Notes: generated by a model not told the origin, from the sequence alone. 64,000 nt of DNA from DASXAI01 sp963728985 (GCA_963728985.1 CAVSME010000003.1:310001-374000); one strand, 5' to 3'; positions 52,533-61,481 are shown, counted from the stretch's first letter. Program-made: numbers and translations.

Positions 52533-55500
52533 TCAGAACTCGATGCTGGGTCCGTTCCAGTCGAGGGCAAGGGCTCGAGGGTCGGGCAGCGGCTCGATGC
52601 TGTGATCGGGCAGCAGCGTGGTCGCGGCCGCGAGGAGTTCGTTCCACTGGGCGCGGTCGATCTCGGAGGGGCTGCGGGCGAACTGTGGCGCATCTCGAGC
52701 CGCATGCACGAGGATGCCGACCGCGTGGTCCAACTCCGTGACGCTGACTCGCCGGCCGTGGGCCCACATCGTCCACACCGTGAGCGCGTCGAGAATCCCG
52801 TCGATGTTGTTGAGCTGATCGCGGTTGAGCTGGTCGAGCAATGCTGCGGCCGGGGAGGGATGGGCGAGGCCGGCGAGGTTGGCGCCTTCGGCTTCGATCC
52901 TGTCGAGGTGCTGTTTGACGTCGGAGGCGTCGGCGCGGATGGCGGCGATGCAGGCTTCGGCGTCGGCAACTCGATCGTTGGCCGCCGCGGCTCGCCGTGC
53001 CGTGGCGTGGTGGTGGCCGAGGCCCGCGTGCACGGCGTCGCAGTTGGCCTTCCACATGGCGGGCCGTAGCTCACGCCGCAGCTCGTCCTCGATCTTGGCA
53101 ATGGCGGTGCCGTAGGGCCGCCAAGCGGATCGCGCGACGGCGAGTTCCGGCTGGAGGTCGGCGAGGTCGGCGGTGGCTCGGCCCGCCGGCGGGCTCGCTC
53201 CCCGATCTGGTCGACGAGATCCTCGCGGCGTTGTTCGAGCCGGGCTCGCCAGGGTTCGAGCCAGTCGGGAATGATCGACGCTGACTCGGGCCGTCTGGGA
53301 TCGGCAGGTCGCCCTTGTCGGGCGAGGTCTCGTCGCTGGGTGACGGCCGGGATGTCGGCTCGGTCATGGGCCAGGACGGTTTCGAGGACGTCGTGGGCCT
53401 CTGCCAGATTCTCGGTGTCGGTGATGACGTGGATGCGGTTCTCGTCACGGCCGCGGGTGGCGCCGACGTACAGGCCGCGGTGGGTGGTGGCGGTCGAGAC
53501 GAGTTCGATGGCGATGTCGACGGTGTCGGCCTGGTTTCCGTGTTCGGTAGCGGCGTAGCCGAGACGAACATGCACCTGGGTGTAGTCGGCTGGGAGGGTG
53601 ACGACGCCGTGTCCGGCCCGGTGGGACACGGTCAGCGACCCGTCCCAGTGGATCGCGACGACGTCCCACAAGTCACGGTTGCGGACCGGCTGCCCGGTCG
53701 ACGTCTGTAGGTTGCAGTCGTTGCGGCGGGTGGCGACGACGTCGCCGGGATGGGCGTGCTCGCCGCCGTCGATCGCGGCGGTGCTGTTGGCGTCGAGCTG
53801 GCCGACCCGTCGTCGGGCCCCTTGGACGGCGGCGTTGATGGCGTCGACGTGGTCGTTGGTGGCGGCGGTGATGGCCACTGTCCGGCCCGCGGTCGTGTGG
53901 GCGATCCAGGCGACGGCCAGGCGCCCGAGGTGGTCGTCGATGGTGCCGGCCACGACTCGACCGTGCGTTTCGTAGGCGTCCAGTGCTCGCGGGTTGCCGG
54001 CGCGCAGTTGCAGCGAGGCGGCCGCCTCCCAAGCCTCTGCGAACCGGTGGAGACGGGCCAGTTCATGCACTCGGCCGATGGTGCACAGCTCGGCGAACAG
54101 GCCGCCCCGTCCTACGGCTTGGAGCTGGCGGGGGTCGCCGACGAGCGCCACCCGCCAGTCCTGGCGGTCGGCGAGGTCGACGAGGCGGTGCAAGGAGGCG
54201 GTGCCGATCATGCCGGCCTCGTCGACGACCACCGTCGTCCCGACGGGAAGCCGGTAGGTGTCGAGCGGACCCCGCTCGGTCCGGCTCCATTCGTGGAGCA
54301 GCTTGGCGACGGTGTCGGCAGCCACGCCGGTTTCTCGTTGCAGAACGCGGGCGGCCTTGGCCGTCGGGGCGACACCAAACGCGGGCCGGTCCCATGACGC
54401 CAGGTCGTCGACGGCCCGTTCGAGCATGGTGGTCTTGCCAGCGCCGGCCGGTCCCACGACGATGACGAGCCGGTCGGCGCCGGCGACGGCCGAGGCGGCG
54501 TCAGCTTGTAGGACGTCGAGGCCGGCCCCGAGGACGGTCGGTGACGGCGCCGGCTCGTCGGCTTGGGCGGCCATGGCCCAGGCCAGCACGTGCTCCTCTT
54601 CGGCGAGGATCGTGTCGGCGGTGAACTGCGGGGCCACCGGTTCCAGCCACACCGACCGGCCGTCGGAGGCACGCCGGGTGACGAGACCGGGCGGGTCGAG
54701 ATCGACACAGGTGTCGATCACCTGGTCACACGCCTGTTCGAGGGCGGCGGCCCAACGGTGTCCCGACAGCTCGGACACGGATGGCTGGAGATCGCAGATC
54801 GCTCGGAGCACATCGGCCCGGGTCCACGTCGAACCGGACACGGAGAGCTGGTCGATGACCTCGTCGACGGTGACTGTCGGTACCGGCTCCCGGGGTACGC
54901 GGGCGCCATCGACGGCGGCCCCGAGCCGGCTCGGCGTCCAGTCGAGCTCGGTGGCCTCACCCGCCCATCGGGTCCGCAAATCCCCGGCACCGTTGCCGGT
55001 CTTGTGGGCGCGGGTGTCGGCCGACGCCTCCGGGCACAGCGCGGCGCGTTCCCACGTCGTCGGGTCTCGCCCCTGGCGGCGACGGAACTCGCCCACCTCG
55101 AGGGCCAGCGCCTCGACGACCTGGGCGGCGCGTTTGGAGAACACCTCGAGCAGCTCCCGGGGCAGGCCGGCGATCTCGGCCTGACCGTGGACGATCGGCT
55201 CCCACGCCACTCCGTAGCGGTGGGTCAGCTCCGCTCGCAGCACCGACTGGTACAAGCCGCCCAGCATCCGCTGGTGCCGCTTGAGGTAGCGGGCGTCGAG
55301 CGCCAGCCACCGGCCGTCGTCGGTCTGGACCTTGCCCGAGATGACCGCGTGGGTGTGTACCTGGGGGTCATCGGCCCGCGACGTCGTCTGGCGGAACGTG
55401 GCGACCATGAGCCCGAGTGAGTCCGGGTGCTGGCGGCGGCCGTCGAGCCGCACTCGGGTCGTCGCCCCGAACCGTTCGAGGTGTTCGAGCGCGGCCCGTA

Positions 55501-55855
55501 CCGCGACGTCGTGGGCGTCGAGCAGACCGGGATCGCCGGTCAGTGCCCACCACACACTCAGCGACTTCGGCGCCGAGAACGTGGCATCGAACCCGGCCAC
55601 CGCCCGCAGGACCTTCCCGGTCGCCAACGTCCGGTCGCGCAGCACGTTGCCCAACGGTGTTCCCGAAGTGGGGTCACGGCCCTCCAGCAGCGCCTCGAGG
55701 TCATCGGCCCCGACTCGTCCGGCGAGCCCGAGCTCGGCTGCCTGGCGGCCGCTCCACACGCCCGGCTCCTCGCCGGGCGCCTGCGCGAGGTAGTGGGTGT
55801 AGTAGGCGGCCGTCGCTGATGCCGACGACGCGTAGAGCGTGGAGACGCGCAACAT
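52533..55855 (-). CDS. MobF-family conjugative relaxase (frameshifted near the C-terminus)
   Basis: About 1,106 residues if repaired; start ATG 55855. TrwC-type relaxase domain: MLRVSTLYASSASATAAYYT (catalytic Tyr region), FDATFSAPKSLSVWWALTGD, DDPQVHTHAVISG (metal-binding His). Helicase domain: VIVVGPAGAGKTTMLERAVD (Walker A), TTVVVDEAGMIGTASLHRLV, VALVGDPRQLQAVGRGGLFA, RGLYVGATRGRDENRIHVIT. At about 53,180 one base is missing in a C run; the next frame continues ATADLADLQPELAVARSAWR and MWKANCDAVHAGLGHHHATA to the stop at 52533. Nicks at an oriT and unwinds the DNA for transfer. No coupling protein gene is present. Confidence 0.88.
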
Positions 55856-55930
55856 CAGCGGGTGCCGCCGACAGCACTTGTCTGTAGCGGTCGAGGGACG
55901 TTGCGCGGCCGGAGGTGTTGACCATGGGAG

Positions 55931-56320
55931 TCAGTCCGCCTCGAGGAGGGCGAGCTGCTCGCCTCTGGGGATGCTGCGGCGGATGTGCCGCGACGCCCAG
56001 ACCGGGCCTGGACGGCGGTCACCGGGGCTGACGGCGATCAGGCACGGCGAGACGGTCAGTCGGTACGCACCCGGTTCGAACCGCGTGGAGAGGGGCACAA
56101 CGAGCTGAGCGCGGCGCAGACCGACGAGGGCCCGCGCGACCGTGTCCTTGTTCAAGCCGAGCGTTCGAGCGATTGATCGCACGGACCCGGGCGCGACCAG
56201 ACCGTCCCCTGTCGCCTCGGCGTCCATCGCCAGAGCCATCAGGACGGTCCACGCCGTGGGACCGACGTGCCGGGCCACGTCGAGGGCGTCGGCGCGGACG
56301 ACGATTGCCTCACTGCTCAT
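55931..56320 (-). CDS. Winged-helix DNA-binding protein
   Basis: 129 residues. VGPTAWTVLMALAMDAEATG, VRSIARTLGLNKDTVARALV and LRRAQLVVPLSTRFEPGAYR form a GntR/replication-initiator-like winged helix. It overlaps the excisionase-like gene upstream by 11 bases and precedes the relaxase by 75 bases, so it may control mobilization genes. No exact family. Confidence 0.75.
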   Translation of the reverse strand: MSSEAIVVRADALDVARHVGPTAWTVLMALAMDAEATGDGLVAPGSVRSIARTLGLNKDTVARALVGLRRAQLVVPLSTRFEPGAYRLTVSPCLIAVSPGDRRPGPVWASRHIRRSIPRGEQLALLEAD

Positions 56321-56525
56321 AAGGCGCCGCCACCTTCGCCATCTGCTCCAACGCCGCTGCTGGTACCCGGACCGACCTCCCGACGCGCACCGCAGGCAGA
56401 CCCTCGCGACCGTTGGTGTCCAGGAACCGGCGCGTCAGGGTGTACGCCGAAGTCCGGCTGATGCGCAGGACTCGAGCAGCCTCCTCGACTCGCAGAAATG
56501 GGCCATGCTCGGCGATCGCGCTCAT
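56310..56525 (-). CDS. Excisionase-family helix-turn-helix protein
   Basis: 71 residues from an ATG at 56525 with AAGGAGG upstream. HGPFLRVEEAARVLRISRTS, AYTLTRRFLDTN and GLPAVRVGRSVRVPAAALEQ are the MerR-like HTH_17 fold of excisionases and recombination directionality factors. Its place in the integrase-bearing element supports that role. Confidence 0.8.
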   Translation of the reverse strand: MSAIAEHGPFLRVEEAARVLRISRTSAYTLTRRFLDTNGREGLPAVRVGRSVRVPAAALEQMAKVAAPYEQ

Positions 56526-56816
56526 TGAGACCTCCTTGCGGATCTCCAACCCACCCACCAACGGACGGCGACGCGGCCGATAGGGACAAACTCGTTGGCA
56601 CGGCTCGGCGCACGAGCCCCACGAACCACTACCGGCGCCGACGTGAGACCCGAGCGCGACGCTGTCCGCACATTTCGGTCACCGGTTGATCACCGCAGTG
56701 TTCCCGGGAACCGACGGGCGCCGGTTCTCAGCCCGCGGGTCCGAGGAACGTCCAACGGAGACCTCGTAATCGAGAATGGAGTGACGACGGGACCTGGCCC
56801 GCCGTACCATCGTCGG

Positions 56817-57047
56817 ATGGCGTTCGAGCGAATCACCGTGGATCCGGGGCAAATGGCCGGCCTGCCGTGCATTCGAGGTATGCGGGTGACGGTCAGCGCC
56901 GTCTTGGGCCAACTCGCGGCGGGCCGCACGATCGATGAGGTCCTCGCCGACTACCCCTACCTGGAGCGTGAAGACGTTCTCGCCGCGCTGGAGTACGCCG
57001 CCGCTGCGGTCAGCGAGCGCGAACTGCCATCACCCACCCCTGCGTGA
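56817..57047 (+). CDS. DUF433 antitoxin-like protein
   Basis: 76 residues from the ATG at 56817. ITVDPGQMAGLPCIRGMRVT, VSAVLGQLAAGRTIDEVLAD and YPYLEREDVLAALEYAAAAV are the DUF433 signature (a small HTH fold). It overlaps the DUF5615 gene by four bases. DUF433/DUF5615 pairs are predicted type II toxin-antitoxin modules. Confidence 0.9.
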   Translation: MAFERITVDPGQMAGLPCIRGMRVTVSAVLGQLAAGRTIDEVLADYPYLEREDVLAALEYAAAAVSERELPSPTPA

Positions 57048-57427
57048 GGCTGCTCGTCGACGCCAACCTGTCACCTCGAGTAGCCCGGCGCCTGAGCGCC
57101 GCGGGCCACGATGCCGTGCACGTCGTCGAAGCCGGCCTCGCCCTGGCGGACGATGCGACGATCCTTGCTGCCGCCGAGACCGACGACCGCGTGGTCGTGT
57201 CGAGTGACACGGACTTTGGCGCTCTCCTTGCCCGCCACAACCGGACGTCGCCGTCGTTCGTGCTCATCCGGCACATGAACGAGCTGACGCCCGACGGCCA
57301 GGCCGATCTGCTCATCGCCGCCATGGGCGAAGCAGAGCCTGAGATCGAGGCGGGCGCCGTCGTCAGCATCGCTCGCGGCCGGATCCGGGTCCGGCGGCTT
57401 CCCTTCGGGCGCTTGGAGCCGGACTGA
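57044..57427 (+). CDS. DUF5615 PIN-like protein (predicted toxin)
   Basis: 127 residues from a GTG overlapping the antitoxin stop. RLLVDANLSPRVARRLSAAG (first acidic residue), GHDAVHVVEAGLALADDATI (second) and DDRVVVSSDTDFGALLARHN (DTDFG) are the PIN-like core. The family is predicted to cut RNA. With the DUF433 gene it likely stabilises element 2. Confidence 0.9.
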   Translation: MRLLVDANLSPRVARRLSAAGHDAVHVVEAGLALADDATILAAAETDDRVVVSSDTDFGALLARHNRTSPSFVLIRHMNELTPDGQADLLIAAMGEAEPEIEAGAVVSIARGRIRVRRLPFGRLEPD

Positions 57428-57496
57428 GGACCGGCTGACGGGCAGCCGAGTGGGCCGCCTCGCGCGATTGCGGCCGTACGGAACGCGGCGGACCGG

Positions 57497-58630
57497 TCAC
57501 GTCTCGGCATACAGCCGCCCCATGAGGTCAGCCGCGTTGCGGTCAGCTGTGGTGCGGGCCCGGGTGTAGGTGCCGAGCACGGTGGCAACCGAGTTGCCGA
57601 GACGCTCGGAGACCGTCCTGGCGTCGATCCCGTTGTCGATCATGGTGGTCGCCGCTTGATGCCGCAGGCTGTACAGCGTCACGTTGTCGAACCCATGGTC
57701 GTCCCGGAGTTTCCGGAACCGGCGCGACGTCGAATCCGGGCGCCAGAAGCCGGAGCCATCGATGGTGTCGCTGAAGACGTACGCCTCGGCCGCGAGCGTG
57801 GCCCCGAGGGCGTCGGCCAGCTGCTGTCGGTCATTGCGAAACTCGAGCAGCACCCTGATGGTGGCCGCGTCGAGCGGGATCCGCCTCGTCTTGCCGGTCT
57901 TGGTGAGATCTTGAACCTTGGGCTGCGGTTTGACCTCGAGGATGCGGCGGCTGATGAACAGCTCGCTCTCGTCGACGTCGATGTCGCTCCAACGGAGACC
58001 GCACATCTCTCCGGGGCGGGCGCCGGTCACGGCGGCGACATGCAGATACACCGCCAACTCCGGATCCTGCTCGCGTGCGACGGTGAGGATGCGGCGCACG
58101 GCAGCCGGTGTCGGAGTGGCGACAACCGCCTTGGGCACCATCGGGGGCCGGGCCAGGGCAGCGACGTTGGAGGACACCCACCCCCAGCGAACTGCCTGAG
58201 CGAGGGCTGCACGCACGATCGTATGGGCCTTGCGAATCGACGCCGGGCTCAAGCCCTTGTCCCGCAGTGCCGCGTACCAGCGCTCCATGTCAGCGACGGC
58301 CAGCTTGCGCAACGGGACCGAACCGAGCGCGGGAAGAACATGCAAGCGGACGTAGCCGCCGTACACCTGGCGGGTCGCTTCACCGGCCGGGCCACCGGTG
58401 GCGAGCCACTGCTCGATCACGGTCTCCAAGGTCGCGTCGCTGGCGCGTTCGGCGGGATCACGCGACTGGTTGATCAGGTCGTGCAACAGTCGATGCGCCG
58501 CCCGTTCGCTCTTCGCGGTGCCGGTCAGCACGCGTTGCTTGCCGGTGGCGGGATCGCGCCCGACCTTCACTTGGCACACGTAGCTCTTCGAGCCGTCCTT
58601 GTTGACGCGGACTCGCATCGTCCCCTTCAT
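57497..58630 (-). CDS. Tyrosine integrase of element 2
   Basis: 377 residues from an ATG at 58630 with GGGGGTGG upstream. SAM-like N-domain (ERASDATLETVIEQWLATGG, RQVYGGYVRLHVLPALGSVP), catalytic domain with VTGARPGEMCGLRW (Arg), YSLRHQAATTMIDNG (box II with Ser before Leu-Arg-His) and LGNSVATVLGTYTRA (Tyr). The usual His/Trp of LGH is Asn here. It starts 118 bases from the tRNA-Glu att repeat. Related in sequence to the split integrase of element 1. Confidence 0.93.
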   Translation of the reverse strand: MKGTMRVRVNKDGSKSYVCQVKVGRDPATGKQRVLTGTAKSERAAHRLLHDLINQSRDPAERASDATLETVIEQWLATGGPAGEATRQVYGGYVRLHVLPALGSVPLRKLAVADMERWYAALRDKGLSPASIRKAHTIVRAALAQAVRWGWVSSNVAALARPPMVPKAVVATPTPAAVRRILTVAREQDPELAVYLHVAAVTGARPGEMCGLRWSDIDVDESELFISRRILEVKPQPKVQDLTKTGKTRRIPLDAATIRVLLEFRNDRQQLADALGATLAAEAYVFSDTIDGSGFWRPDSTSRRFRKLRDDHGFDNVTLYSLRHQAATTMIDNGIDARTVSERLGNSVATVLGTYTRARTTADRNAADLMGRLYAET

Positions 58631-58671
58631 CGCCACCCCCGATGAGCTGGGCCGATGATGCCCGGGAGTCA

Positions 58672-58690
58672 GGGTGTAACGAGGGTGTAA
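58672..58690. promoter_or_regulatory. Paired GGGTGTAA repeats, probable integrase arm sites (right)
   Basis: GGGTGTAA at 58672 and 58683 with CGA between, 11-base period, same orientation as the pair at 46642. They lie 58 bases inside the att repeat and just upstream of the integrase start, where they could also regulate integrase expression. Confidence 0.65.
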
Positions 58691-58747
58691 CCGCCGCAGG
58701 GACGAGACGAGCCCTCCCGCAGGGGGGCTCTGACCAGCATTTACTCC

Positions 58748-58792
58748 GCAGCCCCAACGGGATTCGAACCCGTGCCGCCACCTTGAGAGGGT
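58748..58792. repeat. 45-bp att direct repeat, right end of element 2 (inside tRNA-Glu)
   Basis: Identical to 46493-46537. It covers the tRNA-Glu 3' half from the anticodon loop to the 3' end, so integration leaves the tRNA gene intact. Confidence 0.9.
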
Positions 58793-58821
58793 GGTGTCCT
58801 AGGCCACTAGACGATGGGGCC
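58749..58821 (-). tRNA. tRNA-Glu (CUC)
   Basis: 73 bases; acceptor GGCCCCA pairs with TGGGGCT, the anticodon loop is CTCTCAA (anticodon CTC) on a CCACC/GGTGG stem, and the T-arm is ACGGG-TTCGAAT-CCCGT. CCA is not encoded. It is the integration target of element 2 and probably of element 1. Confidence 0.95.
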
Positions 58822-58864
58822 GTGCCGTAGGCGGCTGCCGATGGTACCAGCGGCCACGCACGTG

Positions 58865-58936
58865 CTCCCGGGCAAGGACTCGAACCTCGAATAACAGGGC
58901 CAGAACCTGTCGTGTTGCCAATTACACCACCCGGGA
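58865..58936 (-). tRNA. tRNA-Gln (CUG)
   Basis: 72 bases; acceptor TCCCGGG pairs with CCCGGGA, the anticodon loop is TTCTGGC (anticodon CTG) on ACAGG/CCTGT, and the T-arm has GTTCGAGT. It lies 43 bases upstream of tRNA-Glu, same strand, probably co-transcribed. Confidence 0.93.
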
Positions 58937-59043
58937 ATGGGCGCCGATCGATGCTAGCGGCGGGCCGCCGCCCCTAGCTACGGCGTTCTCGGAGCGCTGC
59001 GTCTCACGGGTGAGACGGATCACGCCGAGAACGGCAGGGACGG

Positions 59044-59766
59044 CTACTCCGTCCAGCTGGTGAGGCGGTCCCAGCCCACCACCCGGGCGGCGGCCACCCC
59101 GGCGGCCTCCTTGAGCATGTGGCGGAACGCCGAGAACCCGGTGACCGGGCTGGTGCGGGTGGACGACACGTACGCCTTGAGCCCCAGCTCCGACGCCATG
59201 CTCTTGATGCGCTCGGCGTGGTACGGATCGGACACCAGCAGCACCGAGTGGAGCCCCTCGGCCGACAGGGACCGGGCCACTGCCGACAGCGACTCCCACG
59301 ACGTCCGCCCGTGGTCCTCCTGGAGGATGGCGCCGGCGGGGACACCACGATCCTCCAGGTAGCGGGCCTCGGACTGGGCCTCGGTGAACCGGTCGAGGGG
59401 CTGCTTGCCCCCGGTCACGAAGACCCGGGGCGAGTAGCCCTGCTGGTAGAGCTCGAGGGCGTGGTCGAGACGGGCCGCCAGCTGCGGCGACGGCCGCCCG
59501 TCGTACTGAGCAGCGCCGAGGACGACGATGGCGTCCACCGGGCGCGCCTCGTTGGCCCGCCCGGCCGACCACACGCTGTACAGCGCGGCCAGGTAGAAGG
59601 CGAACAGCAACCCGAAGAAGACGGCCAGCCCGATGGCCACCCGCTTCGGCCATCGCCGCCGACCGCGCTTCAGCTCGGCCACCGGCGGCAGCAGCGGCTC
59701 GGCGACCTCGGTCTCGCCGTCGACGAGCTCGGCCCGCTCGTCGATCAGCCGGTCAGAGCCGTCCAC
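59044..59766 (-). CDS. YdcF/SanA family (DUF218) membrane protein
   Basis: 240 residues. One membrane helix (VAIGLAVFFGLLFAFYLAAL) follows a basic stretch. The DUF218 core is VDAIVVLGAAQYDGRPSPQL, RVFVTGGKQPLDRFTEAQSE (GGK), EDHGRTSWESLSAVA and VLLVSDPYHAERIKSMASEL (SDPYH). The family is linked to envelope barrier function. Its start overlaps the gltX end by 14 bases. Confidence 0.9.
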   Translation of the reverse strand: MDGSDRLIDERAELVDGETEVAEPLLPPVAELKRGRRRWPKRVAIGLAVFFGLLFAFYLAALYSVWSAGRANEARPVDAIVVLGAAQYDGRPSPQLAARLDHALELYQQGYSPRVFVTGGKQPLDRFTEAQSEARYLEDRGVPAGAILQEDHGRTSWESLSAVARSLSAEGLHSVLLVSDPYHAERIKSMASELGLKAYVSSTRTSPVTGFSAFRHMLKEAAGVAAARVVGWDRLTSWTE

Positions 59767-61156
59767 GCGCCGCCTGCAGGCGATCGAGGGTGCGCTCCCG
59801 CCCGAGCACCTCGAGCGACTCGAACAGCGGCAGCCCGACGGTCCGGCCCATGGTGGCCACCCGCACGGGCGCCTGCGCCTTGGCCAGCTTGAGCCCCCGG
59901 GCCGTGCCCGCGGCCTCCAGCGCCTCCTTCAGCGCCGGCGCCGACCAATCGGGCAGCCCGGCGAACGAAGCGATCACGTCATCGAGAACGCCGGCGGCGT
60001 CGCCGGCCATCGCCTTGGCCCACGACGCAGGGTCGTCTGGAGCATCAGCGAGGAACACAAAGTCCACGTACGAGGGCACCGTCGACAGCACCTTCGCTCG
60101 CTCCTGCACCAGCGGCGCCAGCCGCTCGAACACGGCGGCGTCGAACTGCTCGGGCGTCCACGGCGCGGCGGGAGCGACCAGCCATGGCTGGCAGGCGGCG
60201 ATGAACTCCTCGACAGGAAGGGCCCGCACGTACTCGTCGTTGAAGGCGAGGAGCTTCTTCTCGTCGAAGAACGCCGGCGACGAGTTCACGTCGTCCAGCC
60301 GGAACGTGTCGAGGATGACCTCCCACGGGACGATCTCCTGATCGCCGGGAGGCGCCCAGCCGAGCGTCATGAGGTAGTTGCGCATGGCCGAATCGAGGTA
60401 GCCCTCCTCCCGGTAGCTCTCCAGCGCCACCTTGTCGCGCCGCTTCGACAGCTTCTGGCGCTTCTCGTTGACGAGCACTGGCACGTGCGCCCAGACAGGC
60501 GGCTCGCCCCCGCCGAGCGCCTCCCACAGCAACTGCGCCTTGGGCGTGTTGGGCAGGTGCTCGTCGCCCCGCACCACGTGGCTGACCTTCATGTCCATGT
60601 CGTCGACCACGTTCGCGAGGATGAACATGGCGCTGCCGTCGCTGCGCTGGATGACGAAGTCCTCGATCAGCCGGTTCTCGAACGTGGGCGTGCCCCGGAT
60701 GAGATCGACGACGGTCGTGGTGCCCTCGCGGGGGGTCCGGAACCGCAGTGCCCGTCCGGGGCCCGGCTCGAGCCCCCGGCCGCGGCAGAAGCTGTCGTAC
60801 CCCGGCGTGGCGTTGCCCTTGGTGCGGGCGTCGATGTCTTCGCGTGTGCAGTCGCAGTAGTAGGCCGCCCCTTCGGCGTACAGCCGCACGGCGGCGTCGT
60901 GGTGCAGCGCGGCCCGCTCGCTCTGGAAGTACGGACCCTCGTCCCAGTCGGCGCCGATCCAGCGCAGGGCATCGAGGATGCCCTGCGTCCACTCGGGCCG
61001 GTTGCGCTCGGCGTCGGTATCCTCGATCCGCAGGATGAGGGTGCCCCCGTGCTGCGTGGCGAGGATGCGGTTGTACAGCACCGTGCGCGCCCCGCCCACG
61101 TGGAAGTAGCCGGTCGGCGACGGCGCGAACCGCAGGCGCAGGGGCCGGTCCGTCAT
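59753..61156 (-). CDS. gltX: Glutamyl-tRNA synthetase
   Basis: 467 residues from an ATG at 61156. Class I motif FAPSPTGYFHVGGARTVLYN (HIGH variant HVGG), EDTDAERNRPEW, YYCDCTREDIDARTKGNATP and QKLSKRRDKVALESYREEGY (KMSKS variant KLSKR), then the helical anticodon-binding domain. It charges tRNA-Glu with glutamate in the cytoplasm. A tRNA-Gln gene nearby implies either misacylation followed by amidotransfer or a separate GlnRS; this window does not show which. Confidence 0.95.
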   Translation of the reverse strand: MTDRPLRLRFAPSPTGYFHVGGARTVLYNRILATQHGGTLILRIEDTDAERNRPEWTQGILDALRWIGADWDEGPYFQSERAALHHDAAVRLYAEGAAYYCDCTREDIDARTKGNATPGYDSFCRGRGLEPGPGRALRFRTPREGTTTVVDLIRGTPTFENRLIEDFVIQRSDGSAMFILANVVDDMDMKVSHVVRGDEHLPNTPKAQLLWEALGGGEPPVWAHVPVLVNEKRQKLSKRRDKVALESYREEGYLDSAMRNYLMTLGWAPPGDQEIVPWEVILDTFRLDDVNSSPAFFDEKKLLAFNDEYVRALPVEEFIAACQPWLVAPAAPWTPEQFDAAVFERLAPLVQERAKVLSTVPSYVDFVFLADAPDDPASWAKAMAGDAAGVLDDVIASFAGLPDWSAPALKEALEAAGTARGLKLAKAQAPVRVATMGRTVGLPLFESLEVLGRERTLDRLQAARGRL

Positions 61157-61193
61157 GTCCACCAAACTACCGGCGGGGTCCCACCGGTCAGGG

Positions 61194-61481
61194 TCACTTC
61201 TCCGTGCCGATGGCCCACATCGCCTCGAGGTCGCGGCGGCTGTAGGCCCGGAACGCGACCAGCGTGTGGGTGCGGGTGATGCCGTCCAGCGCGGCGATGT
61301 GCTTCGTGACGACGTCGGCCAGGTCGTCGTGGTGGCGCACCCGCACGACCGCTACGAGGTCGAAGTCGCCGGCCACGGAGTACACCTCGGCCACGTCGTC
61401 GAGGTCGGCGAGGGTCTCGGCCAGCGCCGCCGTGCGGTTCGGCTGGGCGTTGATCAGGACGAACGACGTCACCATCGGCAC
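61194..61481 (-). CDS. Lrp/AsnC-type ligand-binding (RAM) domain protein
   Basis: 95 residues with no DNA-binding part. FVLINAQPNRTAALAETLAD, VAEVYSVAGDFDLVAVVRVR and GITRTHTLVAFRAYSRRDLE are the RAM fold, as in stand-alone Lrp-like proteins of Actinobacteria. It probably binds an amino acid. It sits 9 bases after glutamate dehydrogenase and 37 before gltX, suggesting glutamate-linked regulation. Confidence 0.9.
   Translation of the reverse strand: MPMVTSFVLINAQPNRTAALAETLADLDDVAEVYSVAGDFDLVAVVRVRHHDDLADVVTKHIAALDGITRTHTLVAFRAYSRRDLEAMWAIGTEK

Noticed and set aside
59633..61279. 548-codon plus-strand frame across gltX
   Set aside because: Antisense shadow of gltX and the YdcF-like gene.
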